Shown here: one piece after another, positions 12,559 through 23,385 of the stretch
Position numbering within the stretch: position 1 is the first letter of the stretch
Layout: each line of letters starts with the position of its first letter
Source: Crossaster papposus
Taxonomy: Eukaryota; Echinodermata; Asteroidea; Velatida; Solasteridae
DNA: 64,000 nucleotides
Assembly (NCBI GenBank): GCA_037893245.1
Contig: JBAIAA010000509.1
Location: 434,001-498,000 of the forward strand
Direction: 5' to 3'
Notes under the pieces: generated by a model
What the model saw: only the letters and a program-made list of their open reading frames with translations
Database searches by the model: none
What the model was told of the DNA's origin: nothing
Made by a program: the position numbers and the translations under genes

Positions 12559-13353
12559 GTAAGTTTATGCAAGAAGTGCCAAGCTTACAGGACAAAGTTA
12601 ATTTCCCATATTACGGGGAATCTCGTAGAGCTTAATAACTGGTCATTCCAGCGTCGGTGACAGTTTTCCCTGTTGCAGAAACTGAAATAGAAACCTGACA
12701 TAAAAATGATCAGCAAACCGGAAGCGAGATGACTCGAGTCTACAGGCCGCAGTTTTTGTATCGCTTCTCTTCACCACATTTTATTGAGTCTCGGTGTGTA
12801 GCACAAAATACTAACTGCCAAAAATGTATGACTGCCAAAAATGAAGATGACTTCATCATTTTGTTCCAAGAGACTCTCCAAACACTGTAAAAAAAAACAG
12901 GGAAAACTTCCGATTTAAAGTTGTGCTACCGTATATTTTGTACGGTAGAACTGTATATACTGATAAACGGTATTTTTTACGGTGAAATGTCTAAACATTC
13001 TGCCACTTTAGCGTAAACAAAACGAAGTGTATATCAGTCAATACAACTACGGTCAGACCGTAAAAAATACGGTAGAAGGGTGACACTTTGCTGTACGACT
13101 TTCGACCGTAAATTTGTTTTTACAGTGAAGCTATTACTTTGTGTCGTACTTTAGGAAACATTAATGACACTTAGAACTTTAGTATTCATCAGAACCTTAA
13201 GTTGAAAAATAAAGAGCCTCTTTTGGTTTTTGAAAGCTAAAACACTATAGTCCAAACTTTTACACAAAAATTATATAAAATTTCAATTGTCTAAAAGACA
13301 ATTTCAGACTGAAAATGTTTTGGGTTTTTGTATTCTGTGCGCATTGTTTTTAG
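12559..13353 (+). other. P450 intron 2
   Basis: About 0.8 kb, GTAAGT donor and TTTTTAG acceptor (13351-13353). It carries one MITE (12883-13127); the rest shows nothing recognisable. Confidence 0.9.
12883..13127. mobile_element. Small MITE with CACTGTAAAAA ends
   Basis: About 245 bp, starting CACTGTAAAAA and ending TTTTTACAGTG. Internal imperfect inverted segments are built on ACGGTA/TACCGT words (for example CCGTAAAAAATACGGTAGAA at about 13050). No coding capacity and no clear target duplication. Confidence 0.7.
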
Positions 13354-13532
13354 GTCGTCGCATCTGCTTGGGAGAGCAGCTAGCCAAGATGGAGCTCTTC
13401 ATCTTCTTCACCTACCTCCTTCACCAGTTTACCTTCGAGAAGCCCGAAGGCTCACCACCTCTCAGTCTCAAGGGTTCCCTTGGTATAACCCTAGCGCCAA
13501 CGCCGTTCCAAGTCTGCGCTCTGCCGCGGTGA
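13354..13532 (+). CDS. Cytochrome P450, CYP2 clan, exon 3 of 3 (haem-binding)
   Basis: Completes the haem loop FSTGRRICLG (residues 446-455). Cys453 is the thiolate ligand, with the flanking Arg and Gly conserved. Then follow the L-helix (EQLAKMELFIFF) and the C-terminal beta sheet, ending ...VCALPR and a TGA stop at 13530-13532. No polyadenylation signal is assigned. Confidence 0.95.
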
Positions 13533-13723
13533 TTTACAGTATCCGCAGACGACACAAGTCATGATATATACATGTACATCAGGGTGGTCCACATACAACG
13601 AACAAGCCTACTTGCACTACCCCTAGGCCAAAACTACCTATACTGATGAATGGAAAATCTTTCTAGAAGAAAAATGCTACCAAGATATCTCGATTTGGGC
13701 TATACTAGTCCTTAGTCTTAGGT

Positions 13724-13934
13724 TATAAATCTCTTGTTAGGCCTCTCAAGGAATATAGTTCAGTAGTCTGGGATCCATACACACAAAAAACATAGTATTC
13801 AACTGGAAATGGTGCAAAGGCGAGCAGCAAGATTTGTTCTGAATCGTCACCATCACACTTTAAGTGTTGGAGCAATGCTGAAATCTCTTCAGTTGCAAAC
13901 TCTTGAAGATAGGCTATACTATTTTGTAAAGTAA
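13724..13934 (+). pseudogene. LINE reverse-transcriptase C-terminal fragment, frameshifted
   Basis: Translation gives YKSLVRPLKEYSSVVWDPYT, then a frameshift near 13785, then a second frame reading EMVQRRAARFVLNR and DRLYYFVK before a stop. This is the region after the YADD palm of Jockey/CR1-group reverse transcriptases. It is a short dead fragment in the middle of a mariner-like inverted repeat. Confidence 0.8.
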
Positions 13935-14138
13935 AGTCAGAAGTTCTTTATCACTGAGAAATAACCACGCCCGCTAATTTAACACGACATGGTTGCGTTA
14001 TTTCTCGGTGCGAAAGGACCTCTGTGTTTGCTTCACACAATAGGGTCTGGAGCTAAAAACTACTGGCTTAAATTGAGATATCTTGGTATCATTTTGCTTC
14101 TAGAAAGAATCTCCATCCATTGGTATAGGTAGTTTTTT

Positions 14139-14374
14139 CCAGGGATGTAGTCGAGTCCATCACAAGTCCCTGCAAGTCCCTGTAAGTCCCTGCAAGTCCA
14201 TCACAAGTCCCTCAGTTCCAATTCAAATAACAAGCTATTCAAATCAGCTTTGACAAAAGCATTCCTTTGTCATTGTTCATCCAGTTACTTGTGACTGCCT
14301 TTATGAAAGGACTTGTGACTGGCTTCATGAAGGGACTTGTGAATGGACTTGCAGGGACTCGACTACAACCCTGG
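14139..14374. repeat. Fold-back inserted into the right arm of the mariner-like element
   Basis: Ends CCAGGGATGTAGTCGAGTCC and the near-complement GGACTCGACTACAACCCTGG. Internally it has direct repeats of CAAGTCCCTG on one side and GGACTTGTGA on the other. Removing it rejoins the right arm of 13575-14453, so it inserted later. Confidence 0.8.
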
Positions 14375-14453
14375 TTTTTGCCTCCGGGTATATAGTGGAA
14401 GTATGCCTGTTCGTTGAGATATTCTTTTCCAGTTTGGGGGGCCACACTATGTA

Positions 14454-16017
14454 AAGAGAAGCTTAGCCAAGATCGGCCAACCTTTTGCGATTGTTTTCAC
14501 TCTGGGACAATTTTTGTATGCATGGCGTGCGTTGATATGCACCCACTGCGTGCACTGAATTTGTTGCTAACATAAATTATTAACTGACCTGTAAATTGAA
14601 ATCCATCCCACTTTATGGTGTTGCCTTTAAGAAAAATGGTTGTGTCTCAAGTGCATTTTCATTGCCCAAACCAGCTTCAATTCAACGCCTATTATTGAAG
14701 TTGATGAAAAAGATGCATACTTTTTCAAAGGTAGTATACACCATTTGCAAACATCAAAAAACAAAACTACTTAATTATTATGAAATACCGTACTTGACTG
14801 TGAGTGAATAACAGTCTCAAGCATCCTGTGAAATCATGGCACCTGGTGTGGCGTGGTTTTCAAGAAAAGTGGAATGTTGAATCAATTTTTTAACGATTGC
14901 CGGACGTCAATCGTTGTAAATGTAAAACCTGACTATTTTCTAACACTTCCCCCGTACCGTCACTGAAACTTCATTTCGGCCACTGGTTTTAGGCTTTATT
15001 TTGTACCATCTTTCTTCAAAATGCAATGAGACATGACAACCGATTGACTTTTCAGGGGAATTTAAGCCATCCATCGATTTATTAATTAAGATGGTTATTG
15101 GTTAATCTGCTGTAACTTTTCAAGAGCCACTCGTTCACTGCACAGGCCAATAAGGGTCTGCTATGTGTGTTTGTATCATTTAATTTTCAAGATGACGTAC
15201 CCTGATAAAGGTCTATAGACAATTGGATGTGTACGTGTGCATATGGAATGGTACAGTGTTTCTTTTGGTACATAGCGTTATGGGGACAACCCATAGGGTT
15301 TGTGTGTAAACTGAAATCTCTCTAATCTCAAACTCAGAACACTCAACAATTCTAAAATGTTCAGCATCACCCTAATTTGTCCTCTTCTACATTTTCTTTC
15401 ATTATACCCTAACCCGATTTTACCTTGTTCTACCTTTACTGAACACCCAACCTGTGTAATGCTTGCAGCGCGGATCGACCTGCATTCCGTACACGTCAAT
15501 GACCTAAATTAGCATATATGAATATTTATGACCTTTCGCTCAAAACTTTCTGAACTGGAACGCGCAATTAGAAAATGATAAAAAACACTTTTGTATAACT
15601 GTAGAAAGGCCTGTCAATGCAAACAAGCACATTTATTCGTTAGATTATATTATATTCCTTTAAAATTCGTTCAGAAAAGAACATCGACATTTTGAAAAAG
15701 GTACTTAAACGAGAAATGCTATAAATTGTAGCTCTCACAGGCTGAACGATACAGAATATACATGTACTTCTCAACTCGCATATCTACTTATCTTTTAAAT
15801 ACAGGTTTTCTCGGTAAGTTTTGGCAAATAAGGCGGCAAAAAATATACCGCGTCTGCTCCAAATCCTCATTCGATTTCATCTCATAAGTACGCATTGTAT
15901 AATTGCGTCACGAGATACAAAAGTTTAACAATCTTTTCGACTGACAGCATTCAAATTCGCAATAGTTTTCGCGGCATGTATTTGGTCATTCAAATTCATT
16001 ATTGGACAGTAATTTTT
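14454..16017. other. Intergenic, no gene seen
   Basis: The only item recognised is a short piece at about 14725-14800 (AGGTAGTATACACCATTTGC) that matches the end of the element at 32128-32524. The rest has no supported gene or paired repeat. Confidence 0.5.
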
Positions 16018-16335
16018 TTAATTGACCTTGTACGTCTCGCGCACAAAGGTCACGATTGAACTTCCGGGCACAACCGAGCCACCGGCTGCTAGTATAGGAC
16101 TTTTACGTGAGGTTGATTTTGTTTTCAATAATACTTTGTTTTTACGAAGATCTGAACCATGAAACGGCCATAAATTCAAACAAAATTTTACAATAAATTA
16201 TATGAAAACAAGCACGACTGTCTAAATTAGTAAGAAAAATAGAAAGAAAAAAGTTTGACCTGAGCATACAATCTTTGCTTATTGTAGGAAAAAAAGCCCA
16301 AGCCCCAAAATCCCTACATGCAATGCTGGTTGGCA
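16018..16335. repeat. Dispersed repeat D1, copy 2
   Basis: Same order of blocks as 7634-7985, including GCACAAAGGTCACGATTGAA, ACTTTGTTTTTACGAAGATC and GCACGACTGTCTAAATTA. Slightly shorter, with several small indels. Confidence 0.8.
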
Positions 16336-17217
16336 TCGTCCGACGCAGCAACTTGTTATAAAAACTACCGAATTTAAGGAATCAAGAACATCTACGCACA
16401 TTCAATACAATCTAGGCCCTATCTTCTGTTATTACTCTCCTATATATATATTGAACTTTGACTATACATGCGAATTAAATATGCTGTTTAAACAATGAGT
16501 CACTTAAATATTGTTTCAGAGTGATATTGTACTCTATAGATTGATATTTATCGCGCAAATTGCTTTTGCTATCTTTTGCCTGACACTAATTGGGCGGTAT
16601 GGTATCCCAGGGGTGCATAGTCTAAACCAATCACGTATACGAAACACTGATAAACGCGCACATTTAATAATTGAGTGTGGCTTCTACGTTGCAATGTGAG
16701 ATATTCACCGCCGTGTGCTTGCTCTGTCCGCTGCGCGCGGTGCTACCCAAGGCGGTCGCGGCGTAAAATGTCAACGATATACATGTACATGTATAAGTTA
16801 TCGTATGCAATGGCTCCGGCCTTTATTGCATCGCTGTCAAAGCCATGTCTTGGTGAAAAGATGAAAGTTCAAACTCGTTAAACATTGTGCGAAGTGGAAT
16901 GAATAGCGGCAAACTGTCAGCCATCATTAGCCATGTTTGCTGCCCCCAGGAGACTGACAGGAAATAGACCAGGTCCCTTCTCTTATATCTCTGGAATTTG
17001 TTCGCTAAGTCCTACCGTCCATACTGGGCGCTGGGAATTAGCGCTGATGCAGCTTCATATATTACAGTGAAGGAAACACACGGCATTCTGGGTAGCGTAC
17101 CATGACCTTTCGAACTTTTTCACGCAGCGCAACCTTGCCGCGGAACTGGTGACCTCCAGTTCACAGGTGACACAAAATCTATCCAATCAGAGCTCAAAGC
17201 TCATCAGCGTTTCCAAC
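16336..17217. other. Intergenic, no gene seen
   Basis: No exon recognised. About 17145-17215 is the reverse complement of 9063-9127 (shared CAGTTCACAGGTGACA-like stretch), so it belongs to a dispersed family. A palindromic ACATGTACATGT occurs near 16785. Confidence 0.5.
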
Positions 17218-17462
17218 AGGGGCCAATTTAACGGAGCTCCTAAGCACAAAAGTTTGCTTAGCACCAAAAAGTCTTGCTCATTAAAACCAAGTTATCAGCC
17301 AAAATTCTACGTGTTTTTCATGCGAAGCAAAAAACCAGCTGATTATCAATCAAAAACAATAAAGATCACGTGAAAATTTGGTCTGTAACCTTGTTTTTAC
17401 CAAAGACAAATTGTCATGCTAAGCAAATTTTTGTGCTTAGCAGCTCCGTGAAATTGGCCCCT
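17218..17462 (+). mobile_element. MITE, GGGGCCAATTT family, copy 2
   Basis: Inverted ends AGGGGCCAATTTAACGGAGC and GCTCCGTGAAATTGGCCCCT. The interior is nearly identical to 9693-9934. Confidence 0.87.
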
Positions 17463-17689
17463 GGCCAGCTCCCAGTTAAGTTTGTATTGACGGTGGGACC
17501 GAGCGAATGGAATTTGACGTATGAATCAAAGTGTCCCCTTCAGCCTGATGGCCTTATTGGTCAAGGCAATGCAAGGCAAGCTTTGTATACCAAACGTTAA
17601 AAGCATGCAGGTTGAATGACCTGTGCGCTATCGAATTGAACTTTACTGATGTATCGCCTAATTATTTGTGTCATTTAAAAAAAAAAAAC

Positions 17690-18045
17690 TTTAAAAAAAT
17701 GCATTCTCTTCTATTCCATTAAAGAAAAGGGTGAAGTTGAAATTCATTGTGTTATCCGTTCCATTTATTACACGTATAAAGGGTTTGTATTATACCATCA
17801 TTTTTAAAACACCTTTTAAAAAATGCATTCTCTCCTATTCCATTAAAGAAAAGGGTGAAGTTGAAATTCATTGTGTTATCCGTTCCATTTATTACACGTA
17901 TAAAGGGTTTGTATTATACCATCATTTTTAAAACACCTTTTAAAAAATGCATTCTCTCCTATTCCATTAAAGAAAAGGGTGAAGTTGAATTTCATTTTGT
18001 TATCCGATCAATTTATTACACGTATAAAGGGTTTGTATTAAACCA
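17690..18045 (+). repeat. Tandem repeat, 124-bp unit, about 2.9 copies
   Basis: The block beginning ATGCATTCTCT and running through ATTACACGTATAAAGGGTTT repeats at exactly 124-bp spacing (matching points 17731, 17855, 17979). Copies are almost identical except the last, which drifts. The open frames through it exist only because each unit lacks stops in one frame. Confidence 0.93.
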
Positions 18046-18079
18046 TTATACATGTATTATGTATTATACCTTCTTTTGA

Positions 18080-18470
18080 TTAAAGTATACGTATAATTAC
18101 TCCAAAATTTAATGGCAATAAAAACTTACTTGTACAGCCGTATAGAAGTACAGCCGCTTTGAATAGTATAAAATGCATTTTTAGAAACTTTTCACTTCGA
18201 AGTACTGCGGTTATGGAAAAATATATCACTTTTTATTCCCACAAATTTGAATCTGAGAAGCGTTACCGCAGTGACGTTTCTCAGATTGTGTATTCCAATG
18301 CAGATTATTATTCTTGCGTGGACATAACCGCTCCAGATTTTCGGCAATATCTCAAAATCGCTACCACCTTTTAAAATGAAATTGTTACAGGTTAGTTTTA
18401 TGGTATACATCTATAAATATATAGGATTGAAACAAACAATGGGTTCCAATTACCAAACGTACTATACGTC
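18080..18470 (+). mobile_element. TTAA-flanked MITE, family 1, copy 2 (degraded ends)
   Basis: The interior matches 5277-5671 throughout (CACTTCGAAGTACTGCGGTT, then AGAAGCGTTACCGCAGTGAC, then CAATTACCAAACGT). Both ends have mutated. It begins close to the end of the 124-bp tandem repeat. Confidence 0.82.
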
Positions 18471-19099
18471 TGGTGTCTAAAATACCTCTTCCTAATGTAT
18501 AACAGAAAATGATAAATGGAATATACCTACAGGTATTAAAAAGCTTATCCTATTCTCTTTTCAATTCATGATTAAACTTGAAGGTATTATTTTCACAAAT
18601 TCCTCTGATGACGATGCACGACAATAGTTTTAGGAATCTGTAATAGTAATCGAAATAGCGCCCCCTGTTGACTAGTTGGACTTCCGTTTAAAAAAACCTA
18701 AATAGTAGGTTGCACTACACTAATTTAAACCCCATTGAAAACAGTGTAAAATCAACAACGTTGAGGGCCAAATAACATGCAAGCCAACATCAAAAAAAGA
18801 TGAAGGGTCAGACAATAATTAGTTTTATGTCTTTTCAATTTTAGGTTGGATAGCTAATTACATTTCTTTATATTCACACCAAAACAAACTCACATCCCGA
18901 AAAGTAATACTTCCAAAACCTGTTTGCAGCCATTTTACAACATTTTAATGGCATCCCTCCACTTTCTCCCCAAAATAGGACCCATTTTTCAAGCGTAGTT
19001 TTATCAAGTTTGTGTTTAGATGAAAGCCCCCAAACCAGGGAGTTATTTCTCGGCTACATTTCCATTTAAAGCCAAACGGTCTTCTTTTTCAAACAAAAT
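18471..19099. other. Intergenic, nothing recognised
   Basis: AT-rich sequence with no supported gene, inverted repeat or tandem repeat found by eye. Confidence 0.45.
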
Positions 19100-20345
19100 T
19101 GTGGGTGCAATTTTTATGCTAATGTAGTCCAGGGAAACTAAGTTTTGACCTCACACAAATTGCAATAGAATATTTTTCACCACAGTGCACTTCTATAAAG
19201 TCCCTAGAATGACATACTAAAAATCTCAAAAATCCAAGTGGTGGAAATATGACTAATTTGCATAAATCTTTAATCCCTGCCGCGTAATATATTTATTCCT
19301 ATATTTGGGTATATTATTATAATATTTTTTTTCGAAAAGTTTATTTTGGTGATTCTACTTACACATCCTTACTTCAATAACATTTTTCAAAACTTGTAAG
19401 TGACTGAATAATTATCAAAATATAGAAATGGTCCAAAATGACTACCCTATAATTTGCACGCATTTACCTTGTCTTTAGATATCATCAAGGAGTCAGTATT
19501 GGTGAGCTTCAAATTCACCAAGTTGCTTACTGGCACAGTTATCATATTAAAACCTTTTTGAAAATCATATAAACAATGATAACATTTTGATATTTAGCCC
19601 AGCAAACAAAAACTGGGAAAAACGGTGTGTCCATAAATTTGGCGAAAAAGTAGTTAAAGGGTTGCCTAACATGGGAGACTTGAACAAGTTCAAGAAAATC
19701 CCCAAAATATATTTTAACGTAGATGTGATTATTGTAAACAACAAAAATCTTAAATTTAGGGGGTTTCCTTGAACTTGTTCAAGTCTCTCACCTTAGGAAA
19801 CCCTTCACCTATCTTTTAGCCCAATTTATGGACACGCCATTTCCCCCAGTTTTTGTTTGCTGGGCTAAATATCACAATGTTATCATTGTTCATATGATTT
19901 TCAATAAGGTTTTAATAGGATTACTGTGCCAGTAAGCAACTTCGTGGATTTGAAGCTCGTCAATACTGACTACTTGGTGATATCTGAAGACAAGGTAAAT
20001 GCATGCAAATTACAGGGTGTAGTAATTTTGGACCATTACTATATTTTCATAATTATTCAGTCACTTACAAGCTTTAGAAAATGTTATTGAAGTAAGGATG
20101 TGTAAGTATAGAATCACCAAAATTATTTTTTCAAAAAACAAATTATAATAATATACCCAAATATAGGAATAAATATATTACGCGGCAGGGATTAACGATT
20201 TATACTAGATTTTTAGTATGTCATTATGATTCTAGGGACTTATAGAAGTGCACTGTGGTGAAAAATATTATATTGCAATTTGTGTTAGGTCAACAAAACA
20301 AAATTAAGTATTTTCCCTGGACTAATGAGCTTGCGTAGAAATTAT
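19100..20345. repeat. Large inverted repeat, arms about 600 bp
   Basis: The left arm (19100-19700) and right arm (19755-20345) are imperfect reverse complements along their whole length. Landmarks include AGTCCAGGGAAA/TTTCCCTGGACT, TAATCCCTGCCGCGTAATAT and its complement, and GAACAAGTTCAAG/CTTGAACTTGTTC next to the centre. The left arm has about 35 extra bases near 19210-19260. There is no transposase. It could be a fold-back or long-terminal-inverted-repeat element. A transcript would form a very long hairpin. Confidence 0.85.
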
Positions 20346-20956
20346 CATTCCAGTTATAGTACAGGGCTCCCAGTAGGCTCCAAATTAACGACAAACGCAT
20401 AATGAGCCCAACGCACTAACGAGTTTTCAGGAAAGTGGTGTTTTATTCGTTTCTAACTCTGATATTGTAAGTTATCATAACTATATAACGTCCTCTACTG
20501 TTATCTCTACACATGAATATTCAATATTTTATATGGTATGTAAACAATATCGCTCCCGATAGTCTTTTGCCAAGGCCTTCGTGGCGACGACGAAGCGAGT
20601 GCTTCGACACTCGTGCAGTTTTTCAAACCCCTGCTTCGTCTTCGTTTAGGCTTTATTTTGTGCAGGCTGGAGCCGGAAGGGAGCCAAAGCAAGGGGTTTG
20701 GAAAACGGCCCTAGACAGTGCGCGTGCTGAACTGGTCATTGCTATAGTGGTAAAGTAATATAACAACTAAACATTTCCTAAAACCAAATGAACATCACAG
20801 AAAATATGTACAGACAGTACTGATGACAACGTGATATGTAATCACATAACAATAAAACCAAAGGGGGCCGAAACAATAAAGAGAAAATATGAACAGTTTA
20901 TACCAAGGATAATACAACCTGAATGATGAATTTTTATTGTATAACTATAGGAGCGT
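20346..20956. other. Intergenic, nothing recognised
   Basis: No supported gene. An 81-codon open frame near 20513-20758 overlaps another on the opposite strand and has no recognisable domain. Confidence 0.4.
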
Positions 20957-21300
20957 ATTGGTTGACAATAGCCCTCGCGCACAAAGGTCACGATTGAACT
21001 TCCGAACACCATCGAGTCGCTGGCTGTAAGACTTTTACGTGTGGTTGATTTTTCATATAATACTTTGTTTTTACGAAGATCAAAATCATGAAACGGCCAT
21101 TAATATGGATAATACATTCATAATTAATTTTACAATAATATGAAAACATCCACGATTGTCTAAATTATCGATGAAAAGTAGGGGGGAAACCGTTTGATCT
21201 GAGTGTACAAGTTGCAACGTGATTGACTCGTTGTCTGAATGGCTATAGGAGCCGGCCCCCAAAATCCCTGTACTGTATGTATGTGCGCTGACGTGTGCGG
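20957..21300. repeat. Dispersed repeat D1, copy 3
   Basis: Matches 7634-7985 block by block, from GCGCACAAAGGTCACGATTG to CCCAAAATCCCTGTACTG, with point differences. Confidence 0.8.
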
Positions 21301-21606
21301 ACGTCGAAGTACGTACACAGTCATTTACATAAATTATTATGGCGATAACAACCCCATACTGCATGTGGTCTACGCTTTTAGAAAATCTAGCCTTAAATAA
21401 AACCCACGGGAGGAGAATTGGAAAGAACAATCTTGTGACTAAAGCCGTATTCCCATAGTCTTGCATCAAGACTGGTTTTTTCATTTGTTCCGGGGCGCGA
21501 TAATTTTTTCTGCAGGTAGGTTGGTACATAGTGTACATTTATTAGCCAATCAGAACACAGATGGTGTTGACGTCATCGATGATGTTAGAGTTGTCTGAGA
21601 TCTGAC

Positions 21607-21677
21607 TAGGGTTAGGGTTAGGGTTAGAGTTAGAGTTAGGGTTAGGGTTAGGGTTTAGGGGTTAGGGGTTAGGGTTG
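21607..21677 (+). repeat. Interstitial telomere-like (TTAGGG)n array
   Basis: About 70 bp of tandem TTAGGG with a few variants (TTAGAG, TTTAGGGG). This is the vertebrate/echinoderm-type telomere motif, here internal and flanked by inverted arms. Confidence 0.93.
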
Positions 21678-21773
21678 TCCCAGACAACTCTAACATCATC
21701 GATGACGTCAACACCATCTGTGTTCTGATTGGTTAATGTACCAACCTACCTGCAGAAAAAATTATCGCTTCCG

Positions 21774-21936
21774 GCGAGCGCCGTCCGTCTATGCAGTTCA
21801 TCAATACGGAAAACAGGCTTATTGAGGGCGCCCTCGATTGTCACGCGATTTGTTTCAAACTCAGTCACGACGCGCGCAACGCTCGAAAAGACCCTTGAAA
21901 TTCCTAAATTAACTGAACTGCATAGACAGAGGGCGC
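21774..21936. mobile_element. Small MITE nested in the right arm
   Basis: About 160 bp whose ends are inverted: CGTCTATGCAGTTCA on the left and TGAACTGCATAGACAG on the right. The left arm of the host repeat runs straight through the equivalent point, so this is a later insertion. Confidence 0.65.
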
Positions 21937-22132
21937 GCCCCGGAACAAATGAAAAAGTCACTATAAACTACAAGATTGTATCTAGTGTAGTGGTTCTTGT
22001 ATTTTTCGAAGCACTTAGGTACAGGTTGCCTAACCCGGTTTTAGTTTCAGCCTTGCTCTATGGTTAAAATAATCCACCAGGTAAATTTGCGAAGCAAAAT
22101 ATGAAAGTTAACAATCGCGAACTGCTACACTG

Positions 22133-22290
22133 GTAAGTATTAAAAGTAGGATACACCATTTGCATATAGGCCTATATATACACAAAAATAGTAACGAATT
22201 ATTAAGAAATATCTTACTTATTTGAAAGTAGATAATGATTCCAAACATCCAGCAAAATTACTCGGCTATGTATATAATAGATTTAGAAAG
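22133..22290. repeat. Partial TTAA-type MITE, family 3
   Basis: GTAGGATACACCATTTGC and then ACGAATTATTAAGAAATAT through AATGATTCCAAACATCCAGC match the left half of 32128-32524. The right half is absent. Confidence 0.65.
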
Positions 22291-22461
22291 GTCGGAATTA
22301 TATGGTTGAGATCGATCAAGTGCTGTTAAACTTTTAAATAAGGGTAAACTACCCCAAAATGTGTGAATTAAGATAAATAAAATAAATGAGTTGTACACCT
22401 GTTCAGTTGGTAAGCCCTCCCAAAGTTGTAAACGGTAGTGTGGTGTTCTAAGAATATACCT

Positions 22462-22838
22462 TTAAAGGGGTCGTATACGTTTGGTAATTGGAACCCATTG
22501 TTTGTTTCAATCCTATATAGTTATAGATATATACCATAAAACTAACCTGTAAAAATTTCATTTCAAAAGGTGGTAGCGATTTTGAAATATTGCCGAAAAT
22601 CTGGAGCGGTTATGACTACATTGAAATACACAGTCTGAGAAACGTCACTGCAGTAACGCTTCTCAGATTCAAATTTATGGGGATAAAAAGTGATATCTTT
22701 TTCCATAACCGCAGTACTTCGAATTGAAAAGTTACTTAAAATGCATTATACTATCCAAAGCTGCTGTACTTCTTACCAAGTAAGTTTTTATTGCCATTCA
22801 TTTTTTGAGTAATTACCAAACGTATACGATCCCTTTAA
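22462..22838 (-). mobile_element. TTAA-flanked MITE, family 1, copy 3
   Basis: Opposite orientation to copy 1. Flanked by TTAA at 22462-22465 and 22835-22838, with ends AGGGGTCGTATACGTTTGG and CCAAACGTATACGATCCCT and the same central near-palindrome. Confidence 0.88.
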
Positions 22839-23120
22839 GTGCCTTCCTATACTTCTACAGGGCGAGGCTGTTCCCATTGGACTTTTCAGCATCCCTGATA
22901 ACTTACCGCGGCTAAGCGGAAATTGTCCGCGACTACTTTCGGCCTGGTAGTTTTACATCACCTCCGCGGTACGCCGTTAGCCTACAGCGTGTTTCTATTG
23001 GATTTAATTTGGTCGTTCTACAAACAATTCGCGGTACGTTAACTAAAAAAAGATTAATATGAACACAGCTTAATACAAAGTAAACTTGTGTCTTCGTGAC
23101 CAGGTCAAACCGATTCAATC
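22839..23120. other. Downstream of the methyltransferase stop
   Basis: Probably 3' UTR and flank of the minus-strand methyltransferase. No polyadenylation signal is assigned and no other feature is seen. Confidence 0.4.
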
Positions 23121-23237
23121 TCAGTTTTTCTTGACCCCATAGATCACCATAAACTCGGATGGCTTTTTGAGGCAGCCATCCTCGGTACACCCGTACTTGT
23201 TGACAGCCCACTGCCACATTGTCTCCAAGCACTCATT
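23121..23237 (-). CDS. SAM-dependent methyltransferase, terminal coding exon
   Basis: On the minus strand the acceptor CATCAG is followed by 38 codons and a TGA (23123-23121): NECLETMWQWAVNKYG... ending EFMVIYGVKKN. It starts in phase 0. This Trp-rich helix followed by a short strand (FMVIYGVKK) is the expected C-terminal end of small class I methyltransferases, whose last strand often reads like 'ivyarK'. It lies downstream of exons at 30890, 27780 and 26253 on the same strand. Assignment to the same gene is inferred from this position and from fold logic. A longer open frame that overlaps it on this strand is in a different reading frame and looks accidental. Confidence 0.65.
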   Translation of the reverse strand, partial: NECLETMWQWAVNKYGCTEDGCLKKPSEFMVIYGVKKN

Positions 23238-23385
23238 CTGATGAGAAGAACCAACGTGGTTCATGTGATCAAGGGAATCGAGCCATATCACTAGAAGACA
23301 TGAAACAAAATATTCCGATTAATAAACCTGTACAATGCGTCTTTGTTGTTGTTGAACGCCCGACCTCTGCAGAATGAAGAGATAC

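Larger units (their letters stand above)
13575..14453. mobile_element. Mariner-like inverted-repeat element, non-autonomous, with inserts
   Basis: The ends are TA-bounded and the arms are inverted copies. AACGAACAAGCCTACTTGCA and CTAGAAGAAAAATGCTACCA on the left have close reverse complements on the right. The arm sequence resembles the terminal repeats of the mariner-superfamily element at 42454-44404 (TCTTTCTAGA...ATACCAAGAT words). It carries a LINE fragment inside (13724-13934), and a fold-back (14139-14374) splits its right arm. No transposase remains. Confidence 0.7.
21476..21958. repeat. Inverted repeat bracketing a telomere-like array
   Basis: The left arm (about 21476-21604) and right arm (about 21678-21773, continuing at 21937-21958) are reverse complements. 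Landmarks are GATGGTGTTGACGTCATCGA, CTGCAGGTAGGTTGG and, at the outer ends, TTTCATTTGTTCCGGGGCGC. The centre is a TTAGGG-type array. The right arm is split by a smaller inverted-repeat insert (21774-21936). No coding capacity. Confidence 0.87.

Noticed and set aside
17731..18079. Repeated similar proteins encoded in the 124-bp tandem array
   Set aside because: The frames repeat only because the DNA unit repeats and lacks stops; 124 is not a multiple of three, so no continuous repeat protein results.
21086..21538. 150-codon minus-strand open frame
   Set aside because: It covers dispersed repeat D1 and part of an inverted repeat. Similar frames in the other D1 copies reflect shared DNA, and no protein family is recognised.
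22933..23232. 99-codon minus-strand open frame over the methyltransferase terminal exon
   Set aside because: It is in the wrong frame. The exon frame with an acceptor at 23238 gives a Trp-rich, motif-like C-terminus and a proper stop.
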